A stretch of 64,000 nt of DNA, from NCBI GenBank assembly GCA_016861025.1, contig BOKO01000012.1:106636-170635 (forward strand). The letters are read 5' to 3'. This document shows positions 30,505-38,695 of the stretch, piece after piece. Both the position numbers and the translations under genes were made by a program. Within the stretch, counting starts at the first letter, position 1; every line of letters starts with the position of its first letter. The notes under the pieces are model-generated. The model made no database searches, was not told where the DNA came from, and worked only from the letters and a program-made list of their open reading frames with translations. This DNA is from Chloroflexota bacterium. GTDB lineage: Bacteria > Chloroflexota > Anaerolineae > Caldilineales > Caldilineaceae.

Positions 30505-31398
30505 ATGAAACAACGCGTCCGAACTCTACTGCAACTTGTCGTTGCAATCGCCCTGGTTGTGAGCCTGCTGCCGCTGACGGCAATGGCGCAACAGAGCATT
30601 AGCGAGAAGGCCGACATTGTCGATACTGCCGTGGCTGCGGGCAGTTTCAACACGTTGGTCGAGCTGGTGCAGGCAGCCGGTCTCGTCGATTTGTTGAAGA
30701 GTGAGGGGCCATTCACGGTCTTCGCTCCGACCGATGAGGCGTTTGCCGCTGTGCCCGACGACGTGCTGGCTGCCCTGGCCGCCAACCCAGATGCACTGCG
30801 CAGCGTGTTGCTTTATCATGTTCTCGAAGGTCGAGTGATCGCTGCGCTGATCAGCGATGGCAAGACGGCGACCACTGCTGAAGGCAGTGATGTCACCTTC
30901 TCGTTTGTCGATGGCGTCAAGTCGATCAACGGCGCAGAGATCATCGCCCGCGACATTCAGGCGTCGAACGGCGTCATCCACGTCATCAACAGCGTGATTT
31001 TGCCGCCATCCATCGCCGCCGCGCTCTCCAGTGGCGCCGAAGCTGCCGCCGCTGAGGCTCCGGCTGAAGAAGCCGCCGCCGAAGCGACGCCTGCGCCGAC
31101 CGAAGAAGCTGCCGAAGAAGCTGCCGAAGAAGCCGCCGCCGAAGCGACGCCTGCGCCGACCGAGGAAGCTGCCGAAGAAGCCGCCGCCGAAGCGACGCCT
31201 GCGCCGACCGAGGAAGCCGCTGAAGAAGCCGCCGCCGAAGCGACGCCTGCGCCGACCGAGGAAGCTGCTGAAGAAGCGCCTGCACCCGAAACGCTGCCAA
31301 TGACGGGCAGCGATAACGGCGTCGTCGGACTGATGCTCGGTTTGATTGTGGTTGTGGCCGCTGGTCTGGCGCTGGCTATGCGTCGTCGCCTTGCGTAG
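30505..31398 (+). CDS. Single-domain fasciclin (FAS1) surface protein with LPMTG signal
   Basis: A 297-residue secreted protein: signal peptide to about AMAQQ, one FAS1 domain (about 33-170; GPFTVFAPTDEAFAAVP, SNGVIHVINSVILPP), then a long repetitive Ala/Glu/Thr/Pro linker. The C-terminus has LPMTG, a hydrophobic helix and a basic end RRRLA. The linker would act as a stalk lifting the adhesive domain from the wall. AAGGAG precedes the ATG at 30505. It is closely related to the preceding FAS1 protein, most likely a paralogue. A strong bidirectional terminator follows. Confidence 0.95.
   Translation: MKQRVRTLLQLVVAIALVVSLLPLTAMAQQSISEKADIVDTAVAAGSFNTLVELVQAAGLVDLLKSEGPFTVFAPTDEAFAAVPDDVLAALAANPDALRSVLLYHVLEGRVIAALISDGKTATTAEGSDVTFSFVDGVKSINGAEIIARDIQASNGVIHVINSVILPPSIAAALSSGAEAAAAEAPAEEAAAEATPAPTEEAAEEAAEEAAAEATPAPTEEAAEEAAAEATPAPTEEAAEEAAAEATPAPTEEAAEEAPAPETLPMTGSDNGVVGLMLGLIVVVAAGLALAMRRRLA
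31081..31284 (+). repeat. In-frame 48-bp tandem repeat coding the FAS1 stalk
   Basis: Units begin at 31081, 31141, 31189 and 31237, each opening with GAAGCGACGCCTGCGCCGAC. The first unit is 60 bp, the next two are 48 bp, and the last is partial. Each encodes about 16 residues, EATPAPTEEAAEEAAA. The near-identical DNA suggests recent expansion by slippage or recombination, so its length may vary between strains. Confidence 0.9.
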
Positions 31399-31417
31399 TG
31401 TATCGTAGATAGCAAAC

Positions 31418-31451
31418 AAAAAGAGGGTGAGGCGTTGCCTGCCCTCTTTTT
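31418..31451. terminator. Bidirectional terminator between FAS1 and DUF3037 genes
   Basis: AAAAAGAGGG (31418-31427) pairs with CCCTCTTTTT (31442-31451), with GGC/GCC pairing inside the loop. The A-run and T-run on opposite sides make it work in both directions for the convergent genes. Confidence 0.9.
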
Positions 31452-31464
31452 GTTGATGCGCCGT

Positions 31465-31854
31465 CTATGTTGTGGCGGTTCGACGCACCTGCATTTTCAC
31501 CAGCCGTTCCAGGGTCGCATCCAGATCGTTTGTGACGCCTGAATGAACAGGCGAACACTGGATCACCGTGCTGTGCGGCGCCACCAGCCAGTGAAATGCC
31601 TCCGCCTGACCCATTTGCCCGATCGTCCCCTCGCCGGCGCAGATCGCCGGAATCAGCGCCAGTTGACGATGCACCATGTCAACGTCGATAGCAGGCGCCA
31701 GTTCGCGCAGGCGCGCTTCATCCATTTCAATGCGCGCCGCCAGATACCGTTGCGTGCGACAAAAGAGAATCACACCGACATTGATGAACTCTTCGCGCGT
31801 CGCATCGGGAACGATTCGGATCACTGCATAATCATACGCGCAGGCGTCTGGCAC
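31465..31854 (-). CDS. DUF3037 family protein
   Basis: A 129-residue protein with the DUF3037 hallmark start YDYAVIRIVPDATREEFINVG near residue 7, followed by a helical segment and a WLVAPHSTVIQCSPVHSG motif. The function is unknown. GGAGGAG lies 5 nt before a GTG at 31854, which I chose over the TTG at 31872 because the ribosome-binding site would otherwise lie inside the gene. The start overlaps the 3' end of the HipA-like kinase gene by 23 bp, so the two are translationally coupled, and the two families are often paired. Confidence 0.88.
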   Translation of the reverse strand: MPDACAYDYAVIRIVPDATREEFINVGVILFCRTQRYLAARIEMDEARLRELAPAIDVDMVHRQLALIPAICAGEGTIGQMGQAEAFHWLVAPHSTVIQCSPVHSGVTNDLDATLERLVKMQVRRTATT

Positions 31855-32626
31855 GCTCCGCCTCCTCCACAAAAATGGTTGACTCCGCCAATCGTTCCGT
31901 CAGATAGGCGGCATAGGCGTTGCGCAGGGTCGCCGGTTCACCAAACGTTGCATCGAGTCTGAGCCAGTCGTCCGGAATGGAAGCGACGATCTGGCGAAAG
32001 ATCTGCGAATTCAGGACGCTGTGTGCGTGGCTGTTGGCGTCAGCCAGGCGGCTGGCAAGCGGCAGAAGCGTATGCTGCGCCACCAATGGGAAAGGCGAAC
32101 GGGCGCGTTCATGATAAGTCGCCCAGTCGTGATGAAAGTAGAGTGCAGCGCCATGATCGATCAGCCAGAGATCATGGCGCCAGAGCAGCAGGTTGACATT
32201 GCGGTCAGTGCGGTCCACGTTGGTTGTAAAGGCGTCAAACCAGACAATCAACGAAGCCAGCTCAGCAGAAGGCGGCGGCTGCAAGAGTGGGTTGTAGGCA
32301 AACGCGCCGGGAAGAAAGCGCATCCCTAGATTCAGCCCGACGCTGGCGCGCAGCAGATCGCGAATTTCCTCATCGGCTTCGGTGCGGCCAAGCAGCGGCG
32401 AGAGCTGCATGACAACCAGCTCAGGCACATTCAAGCCAAGTGCGCGCCCGATCTCGCCAGCGATCACCTCGGCGACCAACGCTTTGGGGCCTTGACCTGC
32501 GCCAACAAATTTCATTACATACAACTCGCCGTCGTCAGCCTCTACGACTGCGGGCAACGACCCGCCCTCGCGCAGCGGAACGACATAACGGCTGGCTGTC
32601 ACATGTCTCAGCATCGTTCGATTCAT
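31832..32626 (-). CDS. HipA-family kinase-like protein
   Basis: A 264-residue protein with the HipA-like kinase core. It has an N-lobe Lys in ELYVMKFVG, a segment ALVAEVIAGEIGRALGLNVP, a catalytic loop DRTDRNVNLLLW (Asp and Asn) and a metal-binding IDHG in place of DFG. It is much shorter than E. coli HipA (about 440), lacking the N-terminal subdomain, and no HipB antitoxin gene adjoins. The substrate is unknown; it need not be a toxin. Start at 32626 (MNRTMLRH) was chosen over an upstream reading that would cross the divergent promoter. It is coupled to DUF3037. Confidence 0.82.
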   Translation of the reverse strand: MNRTMLRHVTASRYVVPLREGGSLPAVVEADDGELYVMKFVGAGQGPKALVAEVIAGEIGRALGLNVPELVVMQLSPLLGRTEADEEIRDLLRASVGLNLGMRFLPGAFAYNPLLQPPPSAELASLIVWFDAFTTNVDRTDRNVNLLLWRHDLWLIDHGAALYFHHDWATYHERARSPFPLVAQHTLLPLASRLADANSHAHSVLNSQIFRQIVASIPDDWLRLDATFGEPATLRNAYAAYLTERLAESTIFVEEAERARRLRV

Positions 32627-32735
32627 CCCTAATAAATTGCGCGTCTGGCGCGCTCTGTTTCTATAATAGCTAGATTTGCTGACAGCAGAAAACCATACGT
32701 ATACACAGATCACATCGTCGAGAGGAGCGCAACCG

Positions 32736-33740
32736 ATGGATGCACCCACGATTGGGATGGTTGGCGACGCCGAGGCGTCGACGTTGCTGCGGATAATTCA
32801 CGCCGCGTTTGAGGAGATGCGCGGGCGTCTTGACCCGCCGTCGGGCGCGTTGAGCGAAAGCGCCGACTCACTGAAATCGCTGTTTGCACGCGGCGAGCGC
32901 GCTGCGCTGGCGCTTGTCGAGGGCGCAGCGGTGGGCTGTGTCTTTATGATGCGCACGGGCGTCGAGTTGTATGCGCATCGGCTGGCTGTTGCGCCGCAGG
33001 CACGACGGCGGGGCGTCGGTCGCGCGCTGATGAGCTACGTTGAACAAGTTGCGCTGACGGAGGGTTGTTCTTATGTGCGCGTCGGCGTGCGGCTGGCGTT
33101 GCCGCAGAACAGAGCGTTCTTCGAGCAGCTCGGCTATGTCGCAATCGCCGAGGCTGCGCACGCCGGTTACAACGCCCCGACCTTTGTGCACATGGTCAAG
33201 GAATTGGGACCCCAGATGTTGCGCGTTGTCGAGGTCGTTCCCTACGACCCGGATTGGCGGCAACGCTTTGAAACTGAGGCGGCAGCCGTGCGCGCGGCGC
33301 TTGGCGATGCGCTGCTCGGCGTCGAGCACATCGGCAGCACATCCGTGCCAGGTTTGCCCGCCAAGCCGATCATCGACATGATGCCGTTGGTGCGCGATGT
33401 GCGCGAGGTGGATAGGCGCATCAGCGCAATGGCGGCGGCGGGCTACACACCGCGCGGGGAGTTTGGGCTGCCGGGGCGACGTTACTTTGTCAAAGGGCCG
33501 GCGCACGCGCGCCTGGTGCATTGTCACATCTATGCAGCCGACAACCCAGAGGTCGAACGTCACCTGGCTTTCCGCAACTATTTGCGCACTCACCCTGCCG
33601 AGCGCGATGCCTATGCACAGCTCAAGATGCAACTGGCGCAGGCGCATCCGACAGATATTGTAGCCTACATGGATGGCAAGAATGGGCTGATCAAGCAGTT
33701 GGAGGCGGAGGCGCTGCGCTGGCGTCAACCTGAGAAATGA
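32736..33740 (+). CDS. GNAT N-acetyltransferase fused to GrpB domain
   Basis: A 334-residue two-domain protein. The N-terminal GNAT domain (about 5-150) has the acetyl-CoA loop VAPQARRRGVGRALM. The C-terminal GrpB/UPF0157 domain (about 160-325) belongs to the nucleotidyltransferase superfamily and has VPYDPDWRQRFETEA, GVEHIGSTSVPGLPAKPIID and VHCHIYA. Some proteins of this fusion type exist, but their substrates are unknown. AGAGGAG stands 8 nt before ATG 32736. A TATAAT at 32662-32667 with TTGCGC 19 bp upstream is a weak promoter. It is divergent from the HipA-like gene. Confidence 0.9.
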   Translation: MDAPTIGMVGDAEASTLLRIIHAAFEEMRGRLDPPSGALSESADSLKSLFARGERAALALVEGAAVGCVFMMRTGVELYAHRLAVAPQARRRGVGRALMSYVEQVALTEGCSYVRVGVRLALPQNRAFFEQLGYVAIAEAAHAGYNAPTFVHMVKELGPQMLRVVEVVPYDPDWRQRFETEAAAVRAALGDALLGVEHIGSTSVPGLPAKPIIDMMPLVRDVREVDRRISAMAAAGYTPRGEFGLPGRRYFVKGPAHARLVHCHIYAADNPEVERHLAFRNYLRTHPAERDAYAQLKMQLAQAHPTDIVAYMDGKNGLIKQLEAEALRWRQPEK

Positions 33741-33758
33741 AGCGGCTGTTTTCGGCTG

Positions 33759-33787
33759 TTGCGCAAATTTCTACGCTGCACTACAAT
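33759..33787 (+). promoter_or_regulatory. Promoter candidate for the TRAP permease genes
   Basis: TTGCGC (33759-33764), a 17-bp spacer and TACAAT (33782-33787) lie 44 bp before the dctQ-like start codon. Confidence 0.55.
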
Positions 33788-33831
33788 TTTGTATACGGAA
33801 CAACCAGAGCACAAACAGAAAGGAGCATAGG

Positions 33832-34401
33832 TTGCGCATACTGTTGCGACTTTCGCGAGGGATCGACCGCCTTTCAGAAGGGCTTGGCAAGGTGTCGATC
33901 TACCTCACGCTCATTTTGATTGTCATTGGCTTCTACAATGTTGGGGCGCGTTATATTGGGCGGTTCATCGGTCGAAATCTCTCCTCCAATGTTTTCATCG
34001 AGACACAATGGTATATCTTCTCGGTGATATTTTTCTTGATGTTCGCCTACAACCTCAAACATGAGGTGAACGTTCGCGTCGACTTTCTCTACGCAAAGTG
34101 GAGTCTGCGCCGCAAGACTTGGATCGACCTGTTCGGCGCGCTGTTGTTCTTGATCCCGTTTTGCATTATGGGCATTTGGGTGACGATCAACCCGGTGCTC
34201 TTCTCCTGGCGGCTATGGGAGATGTCCCCCGATCCTGGCGGATTGCCGCGCGCGCCGATCAAGACATTTATCATCGTGGCATTTGTTTTGTTGCTCTTAC
34301 AGGCAATCTCACAGGTGATCAAATACATAGCAGTGCTGCTCGGCGATCGAGCGGTGCAGCGACAGGTTGAGGCGGAGGCGGCGCCGATCGACATATCTTG
34401 A
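33832..34401 (+). CDS. dctQ: TRAP transporter small permease (DctQ-type)
   Basis: A 189-residue membrane protein with four helices (about 22-42, 60-78, 100-122 and 143-165), the DctQ pattern. ETQWYIFSVIFFLMFAYNLKHEVNVRVDF lies at about residues 60-88 and carries the conserved W/Y and the RVD segment. It is the small subunit that supports the large permease in Na+-driven import of organic acids or related solutes. TTG at 33832 is the start, with AAAGGAG 6 nt before it. The dctM gene follows after 140 bp that hold no gene. Confidence 0.93.
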   Translation: MRILLRLSRGIDRLSEGLGKVSIYLTLILIVIGFYNVGARYIGRFIGRNLSSNVFIETQWYIFSVIFFLMFAYNLKHEVNVRVDFLYAKWSLRRKTWIDLFGALLFLIPFCIMGIWVTINPVLFSWRLWEMSPDPGGLPRAPIKTFIIVAFVLLLLQAISQVIKYIAVLLGDRAVQRQVEAEAAPIDIS

Positions 34402-34541
34402 GCAACAGGGCCGGATGAAAACTGGCGACCAATGTCCGATAGAGCGCATCCGGCGATAGATTCCCAGGGCAAACGCAGAGATTGCCCACCCATTCCCCCG
34501 AATCTTCAGTTGAACCGCATGCGCATAGCGAGGAGTCAAGA

Positions 34542-35873
34542 ATGGGCTATGAATGGCTGGCTATAGCCATGTTTGTCGGGTTCTTCTTTATCCTGATCTC
34601 CGGATATCCTGTAGCCTTTTCATTTGCGGGCGCCGGTCTGCTATTTGGGTTAATTGGCCTTTACTTTGGCGCCTTTGACTTGAACCTGGTGCGGCTGATG
34701 CCAAACCGTTGGTTTGGCACAATGAGCGACTTCACGCTGCTGGCAATCCCATTTTTTGTGTTTCTAGGCTCAATCCTGGAAAAGTCAGGCATTGCCGAAG
34801 AGTTGCTCGAGACGACCGGCATTTTGCTCGGCCCGTTGCGTGGCGGCATGGCGCTGGCGGTTGTTTTGGTCGGGACATTGCTGGCGGCGGCGACAGGCGT
34901 TGTCGCGGCCACGGTCATCGTGATGGGCATGTTGTCGTTGCCGGTGATGCTGCGTTACGGCTATGACAAAGGGCTTGCCACCGGCGTTATTGTTTCATCG
35001 GGCACGTTGGCGCAGCTGATCCCACCCAGCCTGGTGCTGGTGGTGCTGAGCGATCAAATCGGCGTTTCGGTGGGAGACCTTTTTCTAGGCGCTCTGATTC
35101 CTGGCTTACTGCTCGCCGGCGCTTACGCTCTTTACGTCTTTGTCCTCGCGCTGATCCGACCGAACCTGGCGCCCGCGCTGCCGCGCGAGATACGCAGCAC
35201 CGGCGGCAGCGCCCTGCTGATGCGCTCTTTGCGTGCAATCTTGCCGCCGGTGCTGTTGATCTTCGCCGTGCTCGGCAGCATCTTCTTTGGCATTGCCACA
35301 CCGACAGAGGCGGGCGCAGTCGGCGCAGTCGGCGCCTGTATTCTTGCCGCGATCAACCGTCGCCTCACGCGCAAAGTATTGGTGGATGCAGCCACCGCCA
35401 CCGCGCGCATCACCGGTCTGGTGATGATGATCTTGATCTGCTCAACGTTTTTCAGCGTCGTCTTTGATGGCTTGGGCGGCACGCTATTCTTCAAAGAAGT
35501 ATTGACCAGTCTGCCGGGCGGCTACTGGGGCTTTCTGATCGTCGCCAACATCGCCATCTTTATCCTTGGCGTCTTTCTGGAGTTTATCGAAATCTCCTTC
35601 ATTGCGATGCCGATCCTTGTGCCTGCCGCGCAGGCGCTGGGACTGGACATGGTCTGGTTTGGCGTGTTGATGGCGGTCAACCTGCAAACTGCGTTTGTGT
35701 CGCCGCCGGTCGGGTTTTCACTCTTTTATTTGCAAAGCGCAGCCCCACGCGAAGTCTCCACTGCCGACATCCACAAGGGGGCGATCCCTTTTGTGGCGAT
35801 TCAGCTGGTCGTTTTGTTGATTGTTGCGCTCTTCCCAGAGACGGTGCGCTGGCTGATCCGGGTTTCTCCCTGA
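34542..35873 (+). CDS. dctM: TRAP transporter large permease (DctM-type)
   Basis: A 443-residue protein with about 12 hydrophobic helices and DctM motifs: FTLLAIPFFVFLGSILEKSG, GVIVSSGTLAQLIPPSLVLV, FGIATPTEAGAVGAVGA and LQTAFVSPPVGFSLFYL. It is the ion-coupled transport subunit. GAGGAG precedes ATG 34542 by 6-7 nt, and the conserved GYEWLAIAMF begins there. It is convergent with dctP across a large hairpin, so the three TRAP genes form two transcription units, unlike the usual single dctPQM operon. Confidence 0.95.
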   Translation: MGYEWLAIAMFVGFFFILISGYPVAFSFAGAGLLFGLIGLYFGAFDLNLVRLMPNRWFGTMSDFTLLAIPFFVFLGSILEKSGIAEELLETTGILLGPLRGGMALAVVLVGTLLAAATGVVAATVIVMGMLSLPVMLRYGYDKGLATGVIVSSGTLAQLIPPSLVLVVLSDQIGVSVGDLFLGALIPGLLLAGAYALYVFVLALIRPNLAPALPREIRSTGGSALLMRSLRAILPPVLLIFAVLGSIFFGIATPTEAGAVGAVGACILAAINRRLTRKVLVDAATATARITGLVMMILICSTFFSVVFDGLGGTLFFKEVLTSLPGGYWGFLIVANIAIFILGVFLEFIEISFIAMPILVPAAQALGLDMVWFGVLMAVNLQTAFVSPPVGFSLFYLQSAAPREVSTADIHKGAIPFVAIQLVVLLIVALFPETVRWLIRVSP

Positions 35874-35944
35874 CTGCACGCTCTGCCGCGCGACGCGGTA
35901 AAGGCGACCGAAATGTAAGCAATCCAAATGTGGGAAATAATAGA

Positions 35945-35990
35945 AGAGGCTCAGAGGAGCGAGCAAAGGTTCTTGCTCCTCTGAGCCTCT
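35945..35990. terminator. Long bidirectional hairpin between dctM and dctP
   Basis: AGAGGCTCAGAGGAGC (35945-35960) and GCTCCTCTGAGCCTCT (35975-35990) form a perfect 16-bp stem with a 14-nt loop. Only a weak T-rich flank appears on the minus strand. It lies between two converging genes. Confidence 0.75.
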
Positions 35991-36051
35991 CTGTGTGGAC
36001 AAATCACCTGCGCCCAACTGGTTCGAGAGGGATGTTATTGTTTACTCAACA

Positions 36052-37191
36052 TCAACCCTGGTTGAAGACGAACGAGGTGAAGGCAAATTCGTTGGTTTTG
36101 TTCCAGTTGGAGATGGTCGACCGGAAAGCGTTCCACTGTTCGTAAATTGCCTTAAAGTCTGAATCCTGCGCGGAGAATTCTTCCGCCAGATTTTGCCACT
36201 CAGCGTACGCTGCGCTCATGATCTCCGGGCTGTATTCGCGCAACTGTGTGCCAGAGGCGATCAATTCGGCAAGAGCAGCGTCATTGGCCGCCTCATAACG
36301 CGAGAGCATAACCAGGTTGGCGTATGCGGCGGCGCTCTGGATGGCAACCTGATAGAGTTCGGGCAGCTTTTTCCACTCATCAAGATTGACGTTCACTTCC
36401 AATGACGAGCCTGGCTCCCACCAACCGGGGCGGTAATAGTATTGCGCCACCGTGTTCAGGCCGAGCTTCTGGTCGTCGTAAGGGCCAACCCACTCGGCTG
36501 CGTCGACTGCCCCTGTCTGCAGCGCCTGGAAGATTTCACCCGCGGCCAAAACCTGTACATTGACGCCCAATCGCGCCATGATCTGGCCGCCCAGACCAGG
36601 GATGCGCATCTTCAACCCCTGCAGGTCGGCAACGGTGTTGATTTCGCGGCGGAACCAGCCGCCCATCTGCATGCCGGTGTTGCCGGCTGGCAATGGCAGC
36701 ACATTGAAGCGGTCGGCGTACAATTGCTGCAGCAATTCCATTCCGCCGCCGCCATAAAGCCAGGAGTTCTGCTGCTGCGCAGTCAAGCCAAAAGGCACTG
36801 TTGTGCCAAAAGCCGTCGCTGGCGTTTTGCCGATGTAGTAATAGGAGGCTGTGTGGCCGATCGGCACAGCGCCCTGCGCCACCACATCCAACACCTGCGT
36901 GCCTGGCGCCAGCTCACCCGCCGCGCGTGCGGTGATTTGTAGCTTGCCGCCGGTCAGCGTCCTCACCACATCTGTGAACAACTGCGCCGATCCAAACAGG
37001 ATATCGACGGAGGGCGGCCAGCTGGTCGCCATCTCCCACTTTAGTTCTGGCAGCGCTGTGTCCTGGGCGATTGCCTGTTGCACTTCTTGCGCGGCTGGCG
37101 TCGCGCCAAACGTGCAGCCAGCCGCTAGACCAATCACGGCGCCGCCAGCCGCCTTGGTCGCCACATTCGTCAAGAACTCTCGACGATTCAT
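36052..37191 (-). CDS. dctP: TRAP transporter substrate-binding protein (DctP/TakP-like)
   Basis: A 379-residue exported binding protein. The N-terminus has a Tat-like NRREFL followed by a hydrophobic stretch and a lipobox-like GLAAGC (Cys26). The DctP core includes ELKWEMATSWPPSVDILFGS, LQGLKMRIPGLGGQIMARLG (positions about 180-200, with the conserved Arg) and FQALQTGAVDAAEWVGPYDD. The Trp/Pro pattern is close to the TakP-type that binds alpha-keto acids, so that is the likely ligand class. AAGGAGG precedes the ATG. It reads towards dctM. Confidence 0.95.
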   Translation of the reverse strand: MNRREFLTNVATKAAGGAVIGLAAGCTFGATPAAQEVQQAIAQDTALPELKWEMATSWPPSVDILFGSAQLFTDVVRTLTGGKLQITARAAGELAPGTQVLDVVAQGAVPIGHTASYYYIGKTPATAFGTTVPFGLTAQQQNSWLYGGGGMELLQQLYADRFNVLPLPAGNTGMQMGGWFRREINTVADLQGLKMRIPGLGGQIMARLGVNVQVLAAGEIFQALQTGAVDAAEWVGPYDDQKLGLNTVAQYYYRPGWWEPGSSLEVNVNLDEWKKLPELYQVAIQSAAAYANLVMLSRYEAANDAALAELIASGTQLREYSPEIMSAAYAEWQNLAEEFSAQDSDFKAIYEQWNAFRSTISNWNKTNEFAFTSFVFNQG

Positions 37192-37389
37192 TGAACGCCT
37201 CCTTCGGTCAAAGAAACAAGGATTAGGTTGTCTGAATATAATCTGTTGATCTTGGGATAACGCCGTGCGGTAAGACTAGATGCATTCTAGCGAAACAGCT
37301 TCCGATTGTCAATTTATTTGAAAGTGTCGGGGGGAGTTTCATCGCCTTGCTTCTACAACGACTAAGGCGGCGCTGCAATGCGACCGTTG

Positions 37390-38676
37390 TCAGCGCAGGA
37401 ATTCGGCGCTGCGCATCTCGGCGGCGCGCAGCGCCTCGTCGAGCGAAATCTGACCGTAGAACGCCTGTGTCAGTTCAGCGTTGACCGCCGCTTCGATATC
37501 GTTCCATGTCGCCAGCGCAGGAAAGATACGCAATGTCGGGATGGCGTCGAGAAAAATGCGGCTGTTGGCTGGCTTTGCGCCAGGATCAAGAAACGCCGGG
37601 GCTTCCGCCAGCTCGGTGCGCGAAGGCACAGTGCGTCCGGTGCGCGCCAGGATCGTCTGACCGGTGCGCGTGTTGGCAAATTCGATAAAACGCCAGGCGG
37701 CTTCTTTGTGCGGGCTTGCCGCAGCCATACAAAACGCGTCGGAATGCAGGATGCTGGCGGGGCGCCTGCCTGCTGGCAGCGGCGCCACATCCCAATCGAA
37801 GGCGTCGATGCGACGAAATTCCGGCACGACGCGCCGGCTCTCAACATACATGGCAAGCCGGCCGTTGAGGAAACGGCTGAGACTGCTTTCCGCCGCTTCA
37901 GCCACAGCGCCGGGCGTCACATGATGCTCGGTCTGCAGCGCCACAAACCATGCCAACGCCGCCCGGCTTTCTGGGCTATCCAGCGTCAGGCGCGTCGGCG
38001 CTACGGGATCATCCACGATCTCACCGCCGTTCATCCAGACGAACGGCGCCGCACGCACCAGCGTCGGCTCGACGCCAAAACCATGTTGGTCGATCGCGCC
38101 GTCGCCGTTGAGATCGAGCGTCAGCGCTTGCGCCGTCGCCAGAAAGTCATCCCAAGTCCAACTGTTTGCCGGATAGGGAATGTTGCCTGCATCGAAGAGG
38201 GTTTTATTGTAATAGATGACCGGGCTGGACATATTCTGCGGCAGGCACATCAACTGCCCACCCCAGGTGAACGCCGTCAACGCCTGCGGATAAAAATCTG
38301 AACGCGAAATTTGTGCACTGCGCGCCAAAAGATCATCGAGCGGCTCGATAGCGCCGCGCGCAACGTAGGGGCCGTAGCGTCGATAATTGATCAAAAACAC
38401 ATCCGGCGGCGCGCTGGCGGCGAAATCCGCCGCCAGCCGACGGCTAAAGTCGCCCTGACCTGGAATGTTGATCACTTCGACCTGCACATCAGGATTGGCG
38501 GTCATAAACGCGTCGACCAGCGTGCGATAGGCATCCTCGTCGGCGGGATCGCCGGAGATAAGAAAGGTGATCGAAGTGCGCTCCGCCTGCACGGTCAGCT
38601 GTATAGGCTGAACGCACGCCGCCAGCATAAGCGCTCCGACGCCAAGCCATATCACCCATATCATCAGTCGAATCAT
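37390..38676 (-). CDS. Carbohydrate ABC transporter substrate-binding lipoprotein
   Basis: A 428-residue lipoprotein with a signal peptide ending in LMLAAC (Cys21) and an extracellular SBP_bac_1 fold: ISFL-like first strand TSITFLISGDP, DVFLINYRRYGPYVARGAIEPL, and WTWDDFLATAQALTLDLNGD. Relatives bind maltose-type, glycerol-phosphate or other oligosaccharides. AAGGAAAAG precedes ATG 38676, and the signal peptide sets the start. It is the last gene of a leftward unit after two permeases. No ATPase is encoded, so a shared MsmX/MalK-type ATPase must power it. Confidence 0.94.
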   Translation of the reverse strand: MIRLMIWVIWLGVGALMLAACVQPIQLTVQAERTSITFLISGDPADEDAYRTLVDAFMTANPDVQVEVINIPGQGDFSRRLAADFAASAPPDVFLINYRRYGPYVARGAIEPLDDLLARSAQISRSDFYPQALTAFTWGGQLMCLPQNMSSPVIYYNKTLFDAGNIPYPANSWTWDDFLATAQALTLDLNGDGAIDQHGFGVEPTLVRAAPFVWMNGGEIVDDPVAPTRLTLDSPESRAALAWFVALQTEHHVTPGAVAEAAESSLSRFLNGRLAMYVESRRVVPEFRRIDAFDWDVAPLPAGRRPASILHSDAFCMAAASPHKEAAWRFIEFANTRTGQTILARTGRTVPSRTELAEAPAFLDPGAKPANSRIFLDAIPTLRIFPALATWNDIEAAVNAELTQAFYGQISLDEALRAAEMRSAEFLR

Positions 38677-38695
38677 GTCTGCTTTTCCTTGCCAA

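Noticed and set aside
31081..31284. CRISPR-like array
   Set aside because: The repeats are contiguous coding units with no spacers.
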